From the NCBI RefSeq assembly GCF_043497005.1, contig NZ_JBIEKE010000004.1, forward strand, positions 62,001 through 126,000: a stretch of 64,000 bases of DNA. Direction: 5' to 3'. The DNA comes from Halobacillus_A sp043497005 (GTDB lineage Bacteria > Bacillota > Bacilli > Bacillales > Halobacillaceae). The notes under the pieces are model-generated. The model was not told where the DNA came from. It did not search any database and worked only from the letters and a program-made list of their open reading frames with translations. The position numbers were made by a program, and so were the translations under genes. Shown piece after piece: positions 15,594 through 23,886 of this stretch (position 1 is its first letter; each line of letters opens with the position of its first letter).

Positions 15594-16226
15594 ATTCAAC
15601 TGATCCATATATTCTTTTAAGTGATCCAACGATTGATAAATGTCTTCTTTAATTCGAGGATTATAAAATACAGCTGCCGGGTGGTAAAGTGGAAAAATCG
15701 CATATCGTTTTTCCGACCATCCATAACCCTCTCCTTGCACTTCTAAAATTGAACTTTCAATTACTTCCCCCAATACCTCTGTAATTTTATACCCTTGTCC
15801 CAACAGTCTCTCTAAAGCTACCCCCCCAAGCGCAATAATTAACTTCGGTGCAATCGTATTTAATTGGTAATCTAATATAGGGGCATGCGCCCAAATTTCT
15901 TTTTTATTAGGCTTACGATTTGCTTTTCTACTACCGCCTGATCCTTTTTTAGTTGTTTTAACCCATTTATAAGGCCGGCTTCTTACAGCACTTGTAATAT
16001 AAACCTCTTCTCTTTTAATTCCTATATAATTGAATTGCTTGTCTAATTCATCTCCCGCTCGTCCAATAAAAGGAACACCCTTCACAGCTTCGTGTTCTCC
16101 AGGAGCTTCACCCACAATTACAATATCAGCTTCTGAGCTGCCCCCTCCGAGCACAAAACCCTCTACGTCACAACCTTCTATTTCCTTATTTGCTTTTTCA
16201 ATTATCTGATCAGGTATTTGCATCAT
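15591..16226 (-). CDS. Uracil-DNA glycosylase superfamily protein
   Basis: A 211-residue DNA repair-type enzyme. Motif A is VGEAPGEHEAVKGVPFIGRAG, which is family-4-like (GEAPG-E...G-PF-GRAG), and the late His motif is LYHPAAVFYNP. Family 4 enzymes carry a 4Fe-4S cluster bound by four cysteines; here I see only one cysteine (residue 19), so the cluster is absent. An extra Lys/Arg-rich loop (KTTKKGSGGSRKANRKPNKK) sits in the middle. It probably removes uracil or another damaged base, but activity should be treated as inferred. It ends inside the shared terminator. Confidence 0.8.
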   Translation of the reverse strand: MMQIPDQIIEKANKEIEGCDVEGFVLGGGSSEADIVIVGEAPGEHEAVKGVPFIGRAGDELDKQFNYIGIKREEVYITSAVRSRPYKWVKTTKKGSGGSRKANRKPNKKEIWAHAPILDYQLNTIAPKLIIALGGVALERLLGQGYKITEVLGEVIESSILEVQGEGYGWSEKRYAIFPLYHPAAVFYNPRIKEDIYQSLDHLKEYMDQLN

Positions 16227-16352
16227 TTATCCCTCCAAAGCTTTTCGTAGAAGAGGTTTACTCTATCTTCTACTTCCTCCCTGTTTGACGAGGCAATACT
16301 GTTTCCAGCCCATACCATTTATCAATTCACCTTAATGGAAAAACTCTCTTTA

Positions 16353-17342
16353 TTACCTCATTTGAAAAACGAAGTAAGTGGTTACAAAATACCCCACTAT
16401 AACAAGAATCGAAGGAAGAATATAACTCCAGGCTGGCTGGCTCTTTCTCCTGGAAATACTGTAAATGATGAGCAGGATAAATAGTATAGACACTCCACCA
16501 GTGATTAAATTCGAGGGACTTGACTCTGAAAGTAAACCGCCGCGGAGATAGATTAAGTCTGTAATGGCCAGTACCATAATATTAAACGCATTACTCCCTA
16601 ATAATGAACTGATCCCTAAATTAAACCGTCTAAGTTTTAAAGCCGTTCCTACACTTACTGCATCAGGAAGAGACGTACTGATAGCAACTAAGAATGCCCC
16701 TACAAACGATGTACCTAACCCCGTAATCGTGGCAATTCGCTCAGCTGTTATAGTAAGTACACTGCCGATAATCATAATCCCTACAGCAGCCATGACAAAG
16801 TAGGTCATCACTTGCTTGTAAGTATACTCTTTATAACGCTTAATTTCTCTTTTGATTTTCCTTCCTTTGTACTCGGTTCTGTCATTGATCCACTTAGATC
16901 CTATAAAATAAAGGATGATAACGGCGATCGTAGAATAACTAATATGATAAATATGAGTCGGTAGAGTTAACGACAATCCGACAAGAATTATTAACGTCAT
17001 GAAAATAACTAACCAACCATATAATTTACTCTCCACGGTAGCGTGCGTCATAATCTGATGGCGTCGATACACAATATCAAATATAGCAAGACCCATTATA
17101 TTAAATAAATTACTTCCTATTAAATTACCAACCGCTAAATCGGGGGCGTCAATAGCCACAGCAGTTACACTTGAGGTTAACTCAGGCAGCGAAATCGCGA
17201 TCCCAATAAGAATTCCCATAAATGATGAAGAGGCTCGCGTTTTTTCTTTTACTGCATCCCCAAACATCGTTAAGCGTGAAGCTACAAAAAAAGTAGCCAC
17301 CGCTGCAGATGTGAATAAAACAAAAACTAATACATCTCCCAT
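16353..17342 (-). CDS. Sodium/calcium exchanger family protein (YrbG-like)
   Basis: A CaCA-superfamily antiporter of 329 residues with about ten membrane helices in two inverted halves. The two alpha-repeats are visible: SLPELTSSVTAVAIDAPDLA with GNLIGSNLFNIMGL, and ISTSLPDAVSVGTALKLRR with SSLLGSNAFNIMVL. The acidic residues in these repeats bind Na+ and Ca2+. A cytosolic loop rich in Lys/Arg links the halves. I chose ATG 17340-17342, preceded by GAGGAG at seven bases; upstream in-frame codons lack a site. In a halophile, ion exchange fits osmotic or Ca2+ homeostasis. Confidence 0.88.
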   Translation of the reverse strand: MGDVLVFVLFTSAAVATFFVASRLTMFGDAVKEKTRASSSFMGILIGIAISLPELTSSVTAVAIDAPDLAVGNLIGSNLFNIMGLAIFDIVYRRHQIMTHATVESKLYGWLVIFMTLIILVGLSLTLPTHIYHISYSTIAVIILYFIGSKWINDRTEYKGRKIKREIKRYKEYTYKQVMTYFVMAAVGIMIIGSVLTITAERIATITGLGTSFVGAFLVAISTSLPDAVSVGTALKLRRFNLGISSLLGSNAFNIMVLAITDLIYLRGGLLSESSPSNLITGGVSILFILLIIYSISRRKSQPAWSYILPSILVIVGYFVTTYFVFQMR

Positions 17343-17422
17343 GACATAACTCCTCAAATCTAATGTTCCTATCCAAGATACCGTTAAGTTTCCCCAAATC
17401 ACCACGGACAAAACCAACTACA

Positions 17423-17448
17423 AAAAGCCGGCAGAATGGCCGGCTTTT
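17423..17448. terminator. Hairpin AAAAGCCGGC / GGCCGGCTTTT, first copy
   Basis: A stem of 10 bp with a short loop and flanking A/T runs. An almost identical 26-base hairpin lies at 17905-17930, so R1 copy B is bracketed by two copies. Confidence 0.7.
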
Positions 17449-17450
17449 CA

Positions 17451-17904
17451 GTCTGTCGAAAAAGCTAAGATGTACTTCATATAAGTATGGAGAAAGGAAA
17501 AGAAAAAGCGCCGCTTTCCGCGGGCCAAGATGGAAAATCCCTCAGTCACTTCACTGCGACCTCCAGGGCTTCTCCTGTCTGCTCGTCCCGCAGGAGTCAG
17601 CACTTTTTTCGTTCCTTTGACGAAAATGGAATCTTGAAACCTACGTACTTGTGAATGCCTTATTGCAAACGCTGTTTTCATAAGGGCACAGCTTGAATAA
17701 ATGATTTTGCCAGTGATCTATTTCGAAAAAGGGTTTGAGGAAACAGCGAGACTCCTGCGGGAAACGGGAATCAGGTGTGACCCCGGAGGGCTGATAGCCC
17801 GAGGAGGCACACCATTCGCCCGCGGAAAGGGAGTCGTTTCCTCAAACCCTTTACACTCTCTAACGCAAGGAATTTTACACTCTTTAAGGTTTTTCTACAA
17901 GCTG
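17451..17904 (-). repeat. Dispersed repeat R1, copy B (long form)
   Basis: This is the reverse complement of the element at 62699-63178, matching over most of its length, including the block with TCTCCATACTTATATGAAG on one side and CAGCTTGTAG on the other. The arms are AAAGGGTTTGAGGAAAC (17728-17744) and GTTTCCTCAAACCCTTT (17836-17852), enclosing about 90 bases. Short open frames inside it are a by-product of GC-rich repeat sequence, not genes. Confidence 0.85.
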
Positions 17905-17932
17905 AAAAGCCGGCAGAATGGCCAGCTTTTTT
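17905..17932. terminator. Hairpin terminator of the desaturase gene, second copy
   Basis: It differs from 17423-17448 at one stem base (GGCCAGC instead of GGCCGGC). It lies just beyond the 3' end of the minus-strand desaturase gene. Confidence 0.7.
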
Positions 17933-17933
17933 A

Positions 17934-19436
17934 TCATGTTACTTTTTCAGTCGTATGTTCTTTAATTAAATCTGCGGTTAACTGGCCTGATAAGGTAACC
18001 ATTGGTACCCCTCCACCAGGGTGTGTAGAGCCGCCGACAAAGTAAAGGTTCTCGAAGATCTGACTCTTTGAAGGAATTTTAAAGCCCCCGTTTGTCTTTT
18101 TATCAGCCTCAATTCCATAAATAGACCCCCCATTTGGACCATATAAACTTTCTAGATCTTCAGGGGTAAAACGATATTCGAACTCAATCGAATCTCTAAC
18201 GTTCTCCATCCCCATACGCTCAAGCTTATTAAGGACGGTTTCACGATATTGATCCCAATCGACCGGCTTTCGCTTACCGTTTTTCAGAGGCGGCACATGC
18301 GTCAGTACAAAGAGATTATCTTTGCCTGCAGGAGCCTGAGTCTCATCGGAGCGGGCAGAAACTCCAATATAAACTGTCGGGTCTTCTGCTGGAACACCCT
18401 TATCGAAAATCTCTTTAAATTCTTTTTCAGGATCATCAGAGAAAAAGAAATTATGATGCTGAAGCTGTTCAAATTTCTTATCGGTGCCAAGCAGCAGCAC
18501 GAGACCTGATACAGTTGGCTGAAATTTCTTCTCTAATGCCTTCGTTTCCTTTTTCACCTTAGAAGACTTAGGTGCCAAACGACGATATGAAGGAATCGCT
18601 TCTAAATTGGATACGACTACGTCTGCCGTATAGATTTCTCCATCTTCTGTTTCTACGCCGACAACATTCTCTTTCTCAACAATCAACTGCCGCACAGGAG
18701 TGTGCAGATGAAGATCTACTCGTAATTCTTCCATCAGCTTGCGCATACCTTCAGCGATTTGGTACATTCCTCCTTTTACATAGTGGATACCCAACCCAAG
18801 TTGAACATACGCCAGTTGATTTAGAATAGCTGGAGCAGAATATGGGTTAGAACCTACATACATCACAAAATAATTGAATAATTGCTCTAAATGTTTATTA
18901 TCAAAATGTTTATGAGTAGATTTAGCAATCGTGCTCATTGGATCCATTTTGAATAAATCACTTAGCTTGTGGTGACTCTTTAAGTCTTGCAAATCTTGAA
19001 TACTATATTTATAGAAACTCTTCATGCAAAGTTCATACATGTCTTGACTGTACGATAGAAAGTCGGTTAATTTTCGATTCGGTCGGTCAGTAACCTTGGC
19101 CATCTCGTCAAGCATAGTAGGTAAATCACTCGTCACGTCCAACTGTGTCCCGTCTTCAAAAAAGGTGCGCCATTGCGGCTCTACCCGCTCTACTGTTACA
19201 TAATCATCTAAGCGACGGTGCACACTTTCAAATAGCTGTTCCAATACCCAGGGCATCGTTAAAATCGAAGGACCCGTATCGAAGGTGAACCCTTTTCCTT
19301 CTCTGCGATTTAACTTTCCGCCAAGGTTACTATTTTTCTCAAGAACCTTTACGTCATATCCATCAGCTGTCAGCCTTATCGCAGCTGACATTCCACCTAA
19401 TCCTGCTCCTACCACAATTGCTTGACGTTTCCCCAA
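17934..19436 (-). CDS. Phytoene/diapophytoene desaturase family oxidoreductase
   Basis: An FAD-dependent carotenoid desaturase or oxidase of 500 residues. The N-terminal dinucleotide fold is AIVVGAGLGGMSAAIRLTADG followed by the acidic VLEKN; then GGKLNRREGKGFTFDTGPSIL, as in CrtI/CrtN/CrtP. The C-terminal signature is LYFVGGSTHPGGGVPMVTLSG. Related halophilic bacilli make C30 carotenoids with several such enzymes (CrtN-type), but their usual partners are not in this window, so the exact step is undecided. The start is TTG 19434-19436, eight bases after GGAGG; the GTG at 19445 overlaps that site. Confidence 0.88.
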   Translation of the reverse strand: MGKRQAIVVGAGLGGMSAAIRLTADGYDVKVLEKNSNLGGKLNRREGKGFTFDTGPSILTMPWVLEQLFESVHRRLDDYVTVERVEPQWRTFFEDGTQLDVTSDLPTMLDEMAKVTDRPNRKLTDFLSYSQDMYELCMKSFYKYSIQDLQDLKSHHKLSDLFKMDPMSTIAKSTHKHFDNKHLEQLFNYFVMYVGSNPYSAPAILNQLAYVQLGLGIHYVKGGMYQIAEGMRKLMEELRVDLHLHTPVRQLIVEKENVVGVETEDGEIYTADVVVSNLEAIPSYRRLAPKSSKVKKETKALEKKFQPTVSGLVLLLGTDKKFEQLQHHNFFFSDDPEKEFKEIFDKGVPAEDPTVYIGVSARSDETQAPAGKDNLFVLTHVPPLKNGKRKPVDWDQYRETVLNKLERMGMENVRDSIEFEYRFTPEDLESLYGPNGGSIYGIEADKKTNGGFKIPSKSQIFENLYFVGGSTHPGGGVPMVTLSGQLTADLIKEHTTEKVT

Positions 19437-19445
19437 ACCTTCCAC

Positions 19446-19932
19446 CTCCGAATTTAATGAACAAATGAAATTAAACGATATCGGCCTTTACACTGTTCTC
19501 AAGACTGTTTTCCATGTACATCTATTAACATAGTTTTAATTCGAATTCTATGTAGCAGTTTATGTGCTACGCATACCCCACCAACTACTGCGGTCCTGAC
19601 CTATCCTGCACCTAAGCAGAAACCAACCACTATAAATAACAAGTCAGTGTACAAGGGGGGCCTCGACCTTTTATTAACTTATAAGATGGCGCGTTTGCGC
19701 GAAGAGACCTCTCTTGTAAGCAGTTCACGCAAATGAAGTATTTCTAAATTCCCTTTATTAGTCCATCCCGATCTGAAATCTCTTAAGTGAGGCCCCACTC
19801 TGCCGTATAGCTGCTACTTTTAAACAATACCCTATGGTTTCACACCTAAACGGCCCACAGCACACTTGTAGGTTGTAAGAGATTTTTCATTTGCGTATCA
19901 TGAGTAGAAAAGCAGTTAATAAAGGAGAACCT
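19446..19932. other. Long non-coding stretch with hairpins, no gene recognised
   Basis: About 490 bases without a supported gene. It contains a stem GTAGCA / TGCTAC near 19552-19571, a GGCGCGTTTGCGCG hairpin near 19688, and GAGACCTCTC next to it. GC content is locally higher than in usual intergenic DNA here. I compared it by eye with RNase P RNA, tmRNA and 6S RNA and saw no match. It would be the 5' leader of the desaturase gene if that is transcribed from far upstream. Confidence 0.3.
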
Positions 19933-20088
19933 ATGCACACCATCTACTGGATATTTATTATCAGCGTCGTTCTAAGCACATTTTGGATTATTTTCAGAAA
20001 ACTAACAAAAACAAGTTATGTGATTATTGTTATTATAGGTGTACTTTATGCGATTCTTTTAGCTTTTTCTCTTCTTGACGGGGTATGA
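19933..20088 (+). CDS. Small membrane protein, 51 aa
   Basis: The frame from ATG 19933 encodes 51 residues with two hydrophobic helices (YWIFIISVVLSTFWIIF and VIIVIIGVLYAILLAFSLL) joined by a short basic link RKLTKTS. AAAGGAG lies six bases upstream, which supports this start over an earlier in-frame ATG at 19900. It has no close family that I recognise. It converges with another small membrane protein gene on the other strand. Confidence 0.6.
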   Translation: MHTIYWIFIISVVLSTFWIIFRKLTKTSYVIIVIIGVLYAILLAFSLLDGV

Positions 20089-20108
20089 AAAATCTCAAAA
20101 AAATACGC

Positions 20109-20336
20109 TTATAGACCGTCTCTTTTATTTTGTTTATTTACTGCTTCTCGAATATGATAGAGTTCTGCATACATAGCTGTAGCAAATACAGTAAGAATGC
20201 TTAGGAACATAGACAGAATGAATACAACTCCGCCTTGCTCAAAACCGTATACGGCACTAAATCCAATAATTGCTCCTATCGTGACTCCTATTCCAAGAAA
20301 AATTAAGATCTTTTGTAATGTTACAGAATAAGCCAT
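20109..20336 (-). CDS. Small two-helix membrane protein, 75 aa
   Basis: From ATG 20334-20336 (AGAGGTGA upstream) the protein has 75 residues: two membrane helices (ILIFLGIGVTIGAIIGF and GVVFILSMFLSILTVFATAM) and a basic C-terminus (NKQNKRDGL) expected in the cytosol. An upstream extension is possible but has no ribosome binding site. The family is not recognised and no function is proposed. Confidence 0.6.
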   Translation of the reverse strand: MAYSVTLQKILIFLGIGVTIGAIIGFSAVYGFEQGGVVFILSMFLSILTVFATAMYAELYHIREAVNKQNKRDGL

Positions 20337-20460
20337 CCAAATCACCTCTCTACAATTAACGTCTATTACAGGTATACCCAATTAATAGAAAAAGCACACA
20401 TAGGATTTTCATATTAAAAGAGTAGACCGAACAGCTCTGCTGTTTCATCTGCACGCAATA

Positions 20461-20496
20461 AAAAAAGCAGGCAGCCCTACGGCTTTCCTGCTTTTT
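20461..20496 (-). terminator. Terminator downstream of metY
   Basis: The stem AAAAAAGCAGG / CCTGCTTTTT with flanking A and T runs lies about 110 bases past the metY stop, in the direction of its transcript. Confidence 0.7.
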
Positions 20497-20607
20497 CAGT
20501 ACCTCGCTTCTAACATTTCCTTTCCCGCAGCTTACTACTGACAGCGCTCCCCCATACACCACTTGAGCAGGAGGAGCCGAGCCCAGTGTAAGAGACATCC
20601 TCAAGTG

Positions 20608-22395
20608 TTAAATTTCACAGGCGTAAGTGTCAATACTACCTCTTAAGCGTTGTGCTTCTTTGTAAGTGCAGCGGTTATGAATCACTTGCAGACCTGCTTC
20701 GCTGGCAATCTTGGCTGCTTCTGGTGCAATAACTCCTTCCTGCAGCCAGAAAACTTCAGGTTTTACTTGAGAAGCTTCTTTAGCAATTTCAACTGCAGCT
20801 TCTGGACTTCTGAAAATTTGAGCCACATCAATCTTAAACGGGATAGAACTCAAGTCAGGGTAAGCCTTTTCGCCCAACACTTCATCTTCCCGAGGATTAA
20901 CAGGGACGATCTGATAACCCAATCGCTGCATTTTGCGAGCAAGACGGTGACTAGGTCTTGAAGGTTTTCCACTTAATCCTACAACCGCCAGGCGCTTAGG
21001 ACGAGTAACTTTCCGGCCGCCCTCTTCTTCTGTCACCTGTGAGGAGCTTAGTGCCCACTTAATGACTCCTTCATCATTTTCAGTAATCGTTGCAGCTACT
21101 TCATTCCCTGTCGCTTTACCGATGGCATGATTTAAATCATTGATTAAATCTTTTACTGATTCTAAACCAACAGACAAACGAATTAATTCCTCAGTTACTC
21201 CACTTGCAGCCAAATCCTCTGCTGTTAACTGCTGATGGGTCGTAGAGGCCGGGTGAATAATTAGTGATTTCGCATCTCCTACGTTAGCCACATGAGACCA
21301 TAGGGAAATATTATTGATCACCTGACGACCTGCTTCACGCCCGCCTTTAATACCAAAATTGACGATAGAACCATAACCCACTTCTAAATACTTTTTAGCA
21401 AGATCATGGGCAGGGTGATCGGTCAGTCCAGGATAGGAAACCCATTCCACGTCAGGATGACCTTTTAAATATTGCGCTAATTCTAGCGCATTATCATTAT
21501 GACGCTCAACTCTTAAATGCAGTGTTTCAAGACCTTGAAGAAGCTGGAAAGCGTTTTGGGGACTCAGGCATGCTCCTAAGTCTCTAAGTAACTGTACGCG
21601 CAGCTTTGTACTAAATGCTAGCGTCCCGAAGTCTGCTGCGTAGCGGATGCCATTATAGCTTTCGTCAGGTTCAGTAAATACTGGAAACTTTCCGTTACTC
21701 CAATCAAATCGTCCTCCGTCTACGACTACACCGCCGATCGTCGTCCCATGTCCGCCGATCCACTTTGTGGCTGAATGAACAACAATGTCCGCTCCCCACT
21801 CAATAGGTTTGCAAGAGTATGGGGTAGCAAACGTGTTATCCACGATTAACGGCACATCATTTTCATGAGCAGCATCAGCTACTTTTTCAAAATCAAGCAC
21901 GTGAAGGCTCGGGTTACCAACCGTTTCAGCAAAAACAGCTTTTGTTTTGTCAGTAATCGCTTTACGGAAATTCTCTGGATCTTCTGGATCAACAAATACC
22001 ACTTTAATGCCGTATCTTGGCAGCGTATTCGCGAATAAGTTATAAGTACCGCCATATAAGTTAGCTGCAGCCACAATTTCGTCCCCTGAACCTGCAAGGT
22101 TTAAAATCGCTAAGGATATCGCAGACATTCCGGAAGCTGTTGCTACAGAAGCTACCCCATTTTCAAGTAGAGCCATCCTCTTTTCAAAAACGTCCACCGT
22201 CGGATTCATAATTCGCGAGTAAATGTTACCTGGCTCATCTAACGCAAATAAACTTTGCGCATGGTCAGTATCGTGGAATACATAAGATGTCGTTTGATAA
22301 ATAGGAACAGCTCTTGAACCTGTGGTAGGATCTGGTGATTGCCCCCCGTGCAGGGCTACTGTATCTAAATCATAGCTTTCAAATGAGTTCGTCAT
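20608..22395 (-). CDS. metY: O-acetylhomoserine sulfhydrylase (MetY) fused to a CoA-binding domain
   Basis: A 595-residue two-domain protein. Residues about 1-430 form a PLP-dependent Cys/Met-metabolism enzyme: the start VALHGGQSPDPTTGSRAVPI, YSRIMNPTVD, and the PLP lysine in VVHSATKWIGGHGTT. It would make homocysteine from O-acetylhomoserine and sulfide. Residues about 460-595 form a separate Rossmann CoA-binding domain (RLAVVGLSGKPSRPSHRLA, IVPVNPREDEVLGEKAYPDL, HNRCTYKEAQRL), normally a stand-alone YccU/YneT-type protein. ATG 22393-22395 follows AAGGAGG by eight bases. Expression is controlled by the SAM-I riboswitch directly upstream. The fusion is continuous; there is no stop or frameshift between the domains. 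Confidence 0.88.
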   Translation of the reverse strand: MTNSFESYDLDTVALHGGQSPDPTTGSRAVPIYQTTSYVFHDTDHAQSLFALDEPGNIYSRIMNPTVDVFEKRMALLENGVASVATASGMSAISLAILNLAGSGDEIVAAANLYGGTYNLFANTLPRYGIKVVFVDPEDPENFRKAITDKTKAVFAETVGNPSLHVLDFEKVADAAHENDVPLIVDNTFATPYSCKPIEWGADIVVHSATKWIGGHGTTIGGVVVDGGRFDWSNGKFPVFTEPDESYNGIRYAADFGTLAFSTKLRVQLLRDLGACLSPQNAFQLLQGLETLHLRVERHNDNALELAQYLKGHPDVEWVSYPGLTDHPAHDLAKKYLEVGYGSIVNFGIKGGREAGRQVINNISLWSHVANVGDAKSLIIHPASTTHQQLTAEDLAASGVTEELIRLSVGLESVKDLINDLNHAIGKATGNEVAATITENDEGVIKWALSSSQVTEEEGGRKVTRPKRLAVVGLSGKPSRPSHRLARKMQRLGYQIVPVNPREDEVLGEKAYPDLSSIPFKIDVAQIFRSPEAAVEIAKEASQVKPEVFWLQEGVIAPEAAKIASEAGLQVIHNRCTYKEAQRLRGSIDTYACEI

Positions 22396-22435
22396 TGTAA
22401 CTTCCTCCTTGATTTTTCTCTTAAAGAAATTGAAT

Positions 22436-22469
22436 GGCAAAAAACCCCTCTTCGATAAGAAGAGGGGTT
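22436..22469 (-). terminator. S-box riboswitch terminator
   Basis: The 10-bp stem AACCCCTCTT / AAGAGGGGTT is followed on the minus strand by a T-run, between the SAM aptamer and the metY start. Confidence 0.9.
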
Positions 22470-22483
22470 ATAAATTCAGGTCC

Positions 22484-22597
22484 TCCTCTTATCTCTCAGA
22501 TCTATGAAATCTGTAGGAATTGGCACCTTTTCAAACCGATGTTTGTAGGTTGCCGGGCTTCGCAGGGCCTAGTCCCTCTGCCGCTCTTGATAAGAGT
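22484..22597 (-). ncRNA. SAM-I (S-box) riboswitch
   Basis: On the minus strand the aptamer reads CTCTTATCAAGAGCGGCAGA, then GGGACTAGGCCCTGCGAAGC, CCGGCAACC, AAAAGGTGCCAATTCCTACAG, and closes with GAGAGATAAGAG. These are all the conserved elements of the S-box. With the adjacent terminator it switches metY off when S-adenosylmethionine is abundant. Confidence 0.96.
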
Positions 22598-22672
22598 ATT
22601 TATTTAGTTAACGTGGTTATGTTATTGAATTATAAGCACTACACAAAACAAAGTCAATAATTTTTCGAATAT

Positions 22673-23818
22673 TTATTTAATAGAGTTGCGAATGGATTGT
22701 TGAAATTGAGCAGCAATATCTTCTGCTTCTTCAATCCCAATTGACAATCGAATGGTGTAATCAGAAATTCCTAATTTTTCTTGTTCTTCCTCCGTCAACG
22801 CTCGGTGAGAGGTACGGATTGGATAAGAAACTGTGGTTTCGACACCTGCTAATGTAGGAGCCAGCTTAATCCAGCCCAGCGATTTAAAAAAGGCTTCAAA
22901 ATCGACTTGTTCAGCTAATTCAATTGTGATAATCGCTCCATTGCCTCTCTCAGATACATACTCAGGATAATAAACTCGTTCTACTCCCGGATCTTCTTTC
23001 AACACATGAGCCACATGCTTCGCATTTTGAGACTGCTGCTTCATACGTAAAGCAAGTGTTTTGGATCCACGCTGAGTCAGCCAAGCTTCAAATGGACTCA
23101 GATTCGTTCCTAAGCCAATAATTCTCTGCTTAGCTTTCGCAATAAGATCACTTGGCCCAACTACTACGCCTGACGTTACATCACTGTGCCCGCCTATATA
23201 TTTCGTAGCACTGTGTGCTACTAGATCAACCCCTTGCGTGTAAGGCTGAAGTAAATATGGTGTAGCAAACGTATTATCCACCATCGTCTTTAAATCATGC
23301 TTTTTGGCAATATCGACGAGGAGCTCGATATCTTCCACGCGTAAGAAAGGATTCGTTATAGATTCCGTATAAAGCAATTTCGTATTTGGTTTAATGGCTG
23401 ATCTTATAGCCTCGGGATCTGCAAATGAAACCATTGTAAATTCAATACCAAAACTTGTCAGCTGCTTCGTAATCAATTGATGCGTACCACCGTATATATC
23501 TTCAGCTGTCACAATGTGATCACCAGCTTCAGCTATGGAAAGGATTCCAGCCATGATTGCCGAAATTCCAGAAGAGGCGGCCGCACCTGCCTCTGCTTCT
23601 TCAAGGTTGGCTACAGCTTGTCCTAATTCATCGGTGTTCGGATTATTTTCTCTTGTATATAAATAAGGTGTGTCACCAGAGTAGTAACTTTCTAAGTGTT
23701 CCAAATCACGAAATGTAAAAGCGGACGTCTGATAAATCGGTGTCGCTTTACTGTTCAATGCGGTGTTTTGATTCAATTTATTATGTACAACGCGTGTACT
23801 AAATAATTGATCAGCCAT
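22673..23818 (-). CDS. Cystathionine gamma-synthase/lyase family PLP enzyme
   Basis: A 381-residue PLP enzyme of the Cys/Met metabolism family. It has ATPIYQTSAFTFRDLEHL, YLYTRENNPNTDELGQAVA, the substrate-loop VDNTFATPYLLQP and the PLP lysine in VAHSATKYIGGHSD. Distinguishing synthase, gamma-lyase and sulfhydrylase activity from sequence alone is unsafe; the family includes MetI and MccB of B. subtilis. ATG 23816-23818 follows AAGGAG, and earlier in-frame starts lack a site. It is not directly behind the S-box, which serves only metY downstream. It follows a NUDIX gene by 68 bases. Confidence 0.88.
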   Translation of the reverse strand: MADQLFSTRVVHNKLNQNTALNSKATPIYQTSAFTFRDLEHLESYYSGDTPYLYTRENNPNTDELGQAVANLEEAEAGAAASSGISAIMAGILSIAEAGDHIVTAEDIYGGTHQLITKQLTSFGIEFTMVSFADPEAIRSAIKPNTKLLYTESITNPFLRVEDIELLVDIAKKHDLKTMVDNTFATPYLLQPYTQGVDLVAHSATKYIGGHSDVTSGVVVGPSDLIAKAKQRIIGLGTNLSPFEAWLTQRGSKTLALRMKQQSQNAKHVAHVLKEDPGVERVYYPEYVSERGNGAIITIELAEQVDFEAFFKSLGWIKLAPTLAGVETTVSYPIRTSHRALTEEEQEKLGISDYTIRLSIGIEEAEDIAAQFQQSIRNSIK

Positions 23819-23886
23819 ATGATCCATCTCCTTCACTTGGTTATTCACAACAGTATATCTTATTCCCAGCACCTGTTGTCAAAAAA

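Noticed and set aside
17701..18045. A 114-codon open frame across R1 copy B and the end of the desaturase gene
   Set aside because: It is antisense to the desaturase gene and otherwise lies in repeat DNA.
19559..19612. A 17-codon Cys-containing frame (MCYAYPTNYCGPDLSCT)
   Set aside because: There is no ribosome binding site and the stretch is part of a hairpin region; chance is the better explanation.
19446..19932. Possible tmRNA, RNase P RNA or 6S RNA
   Set aside because: None of the conserved cores of these RNAs could be found on either strand.
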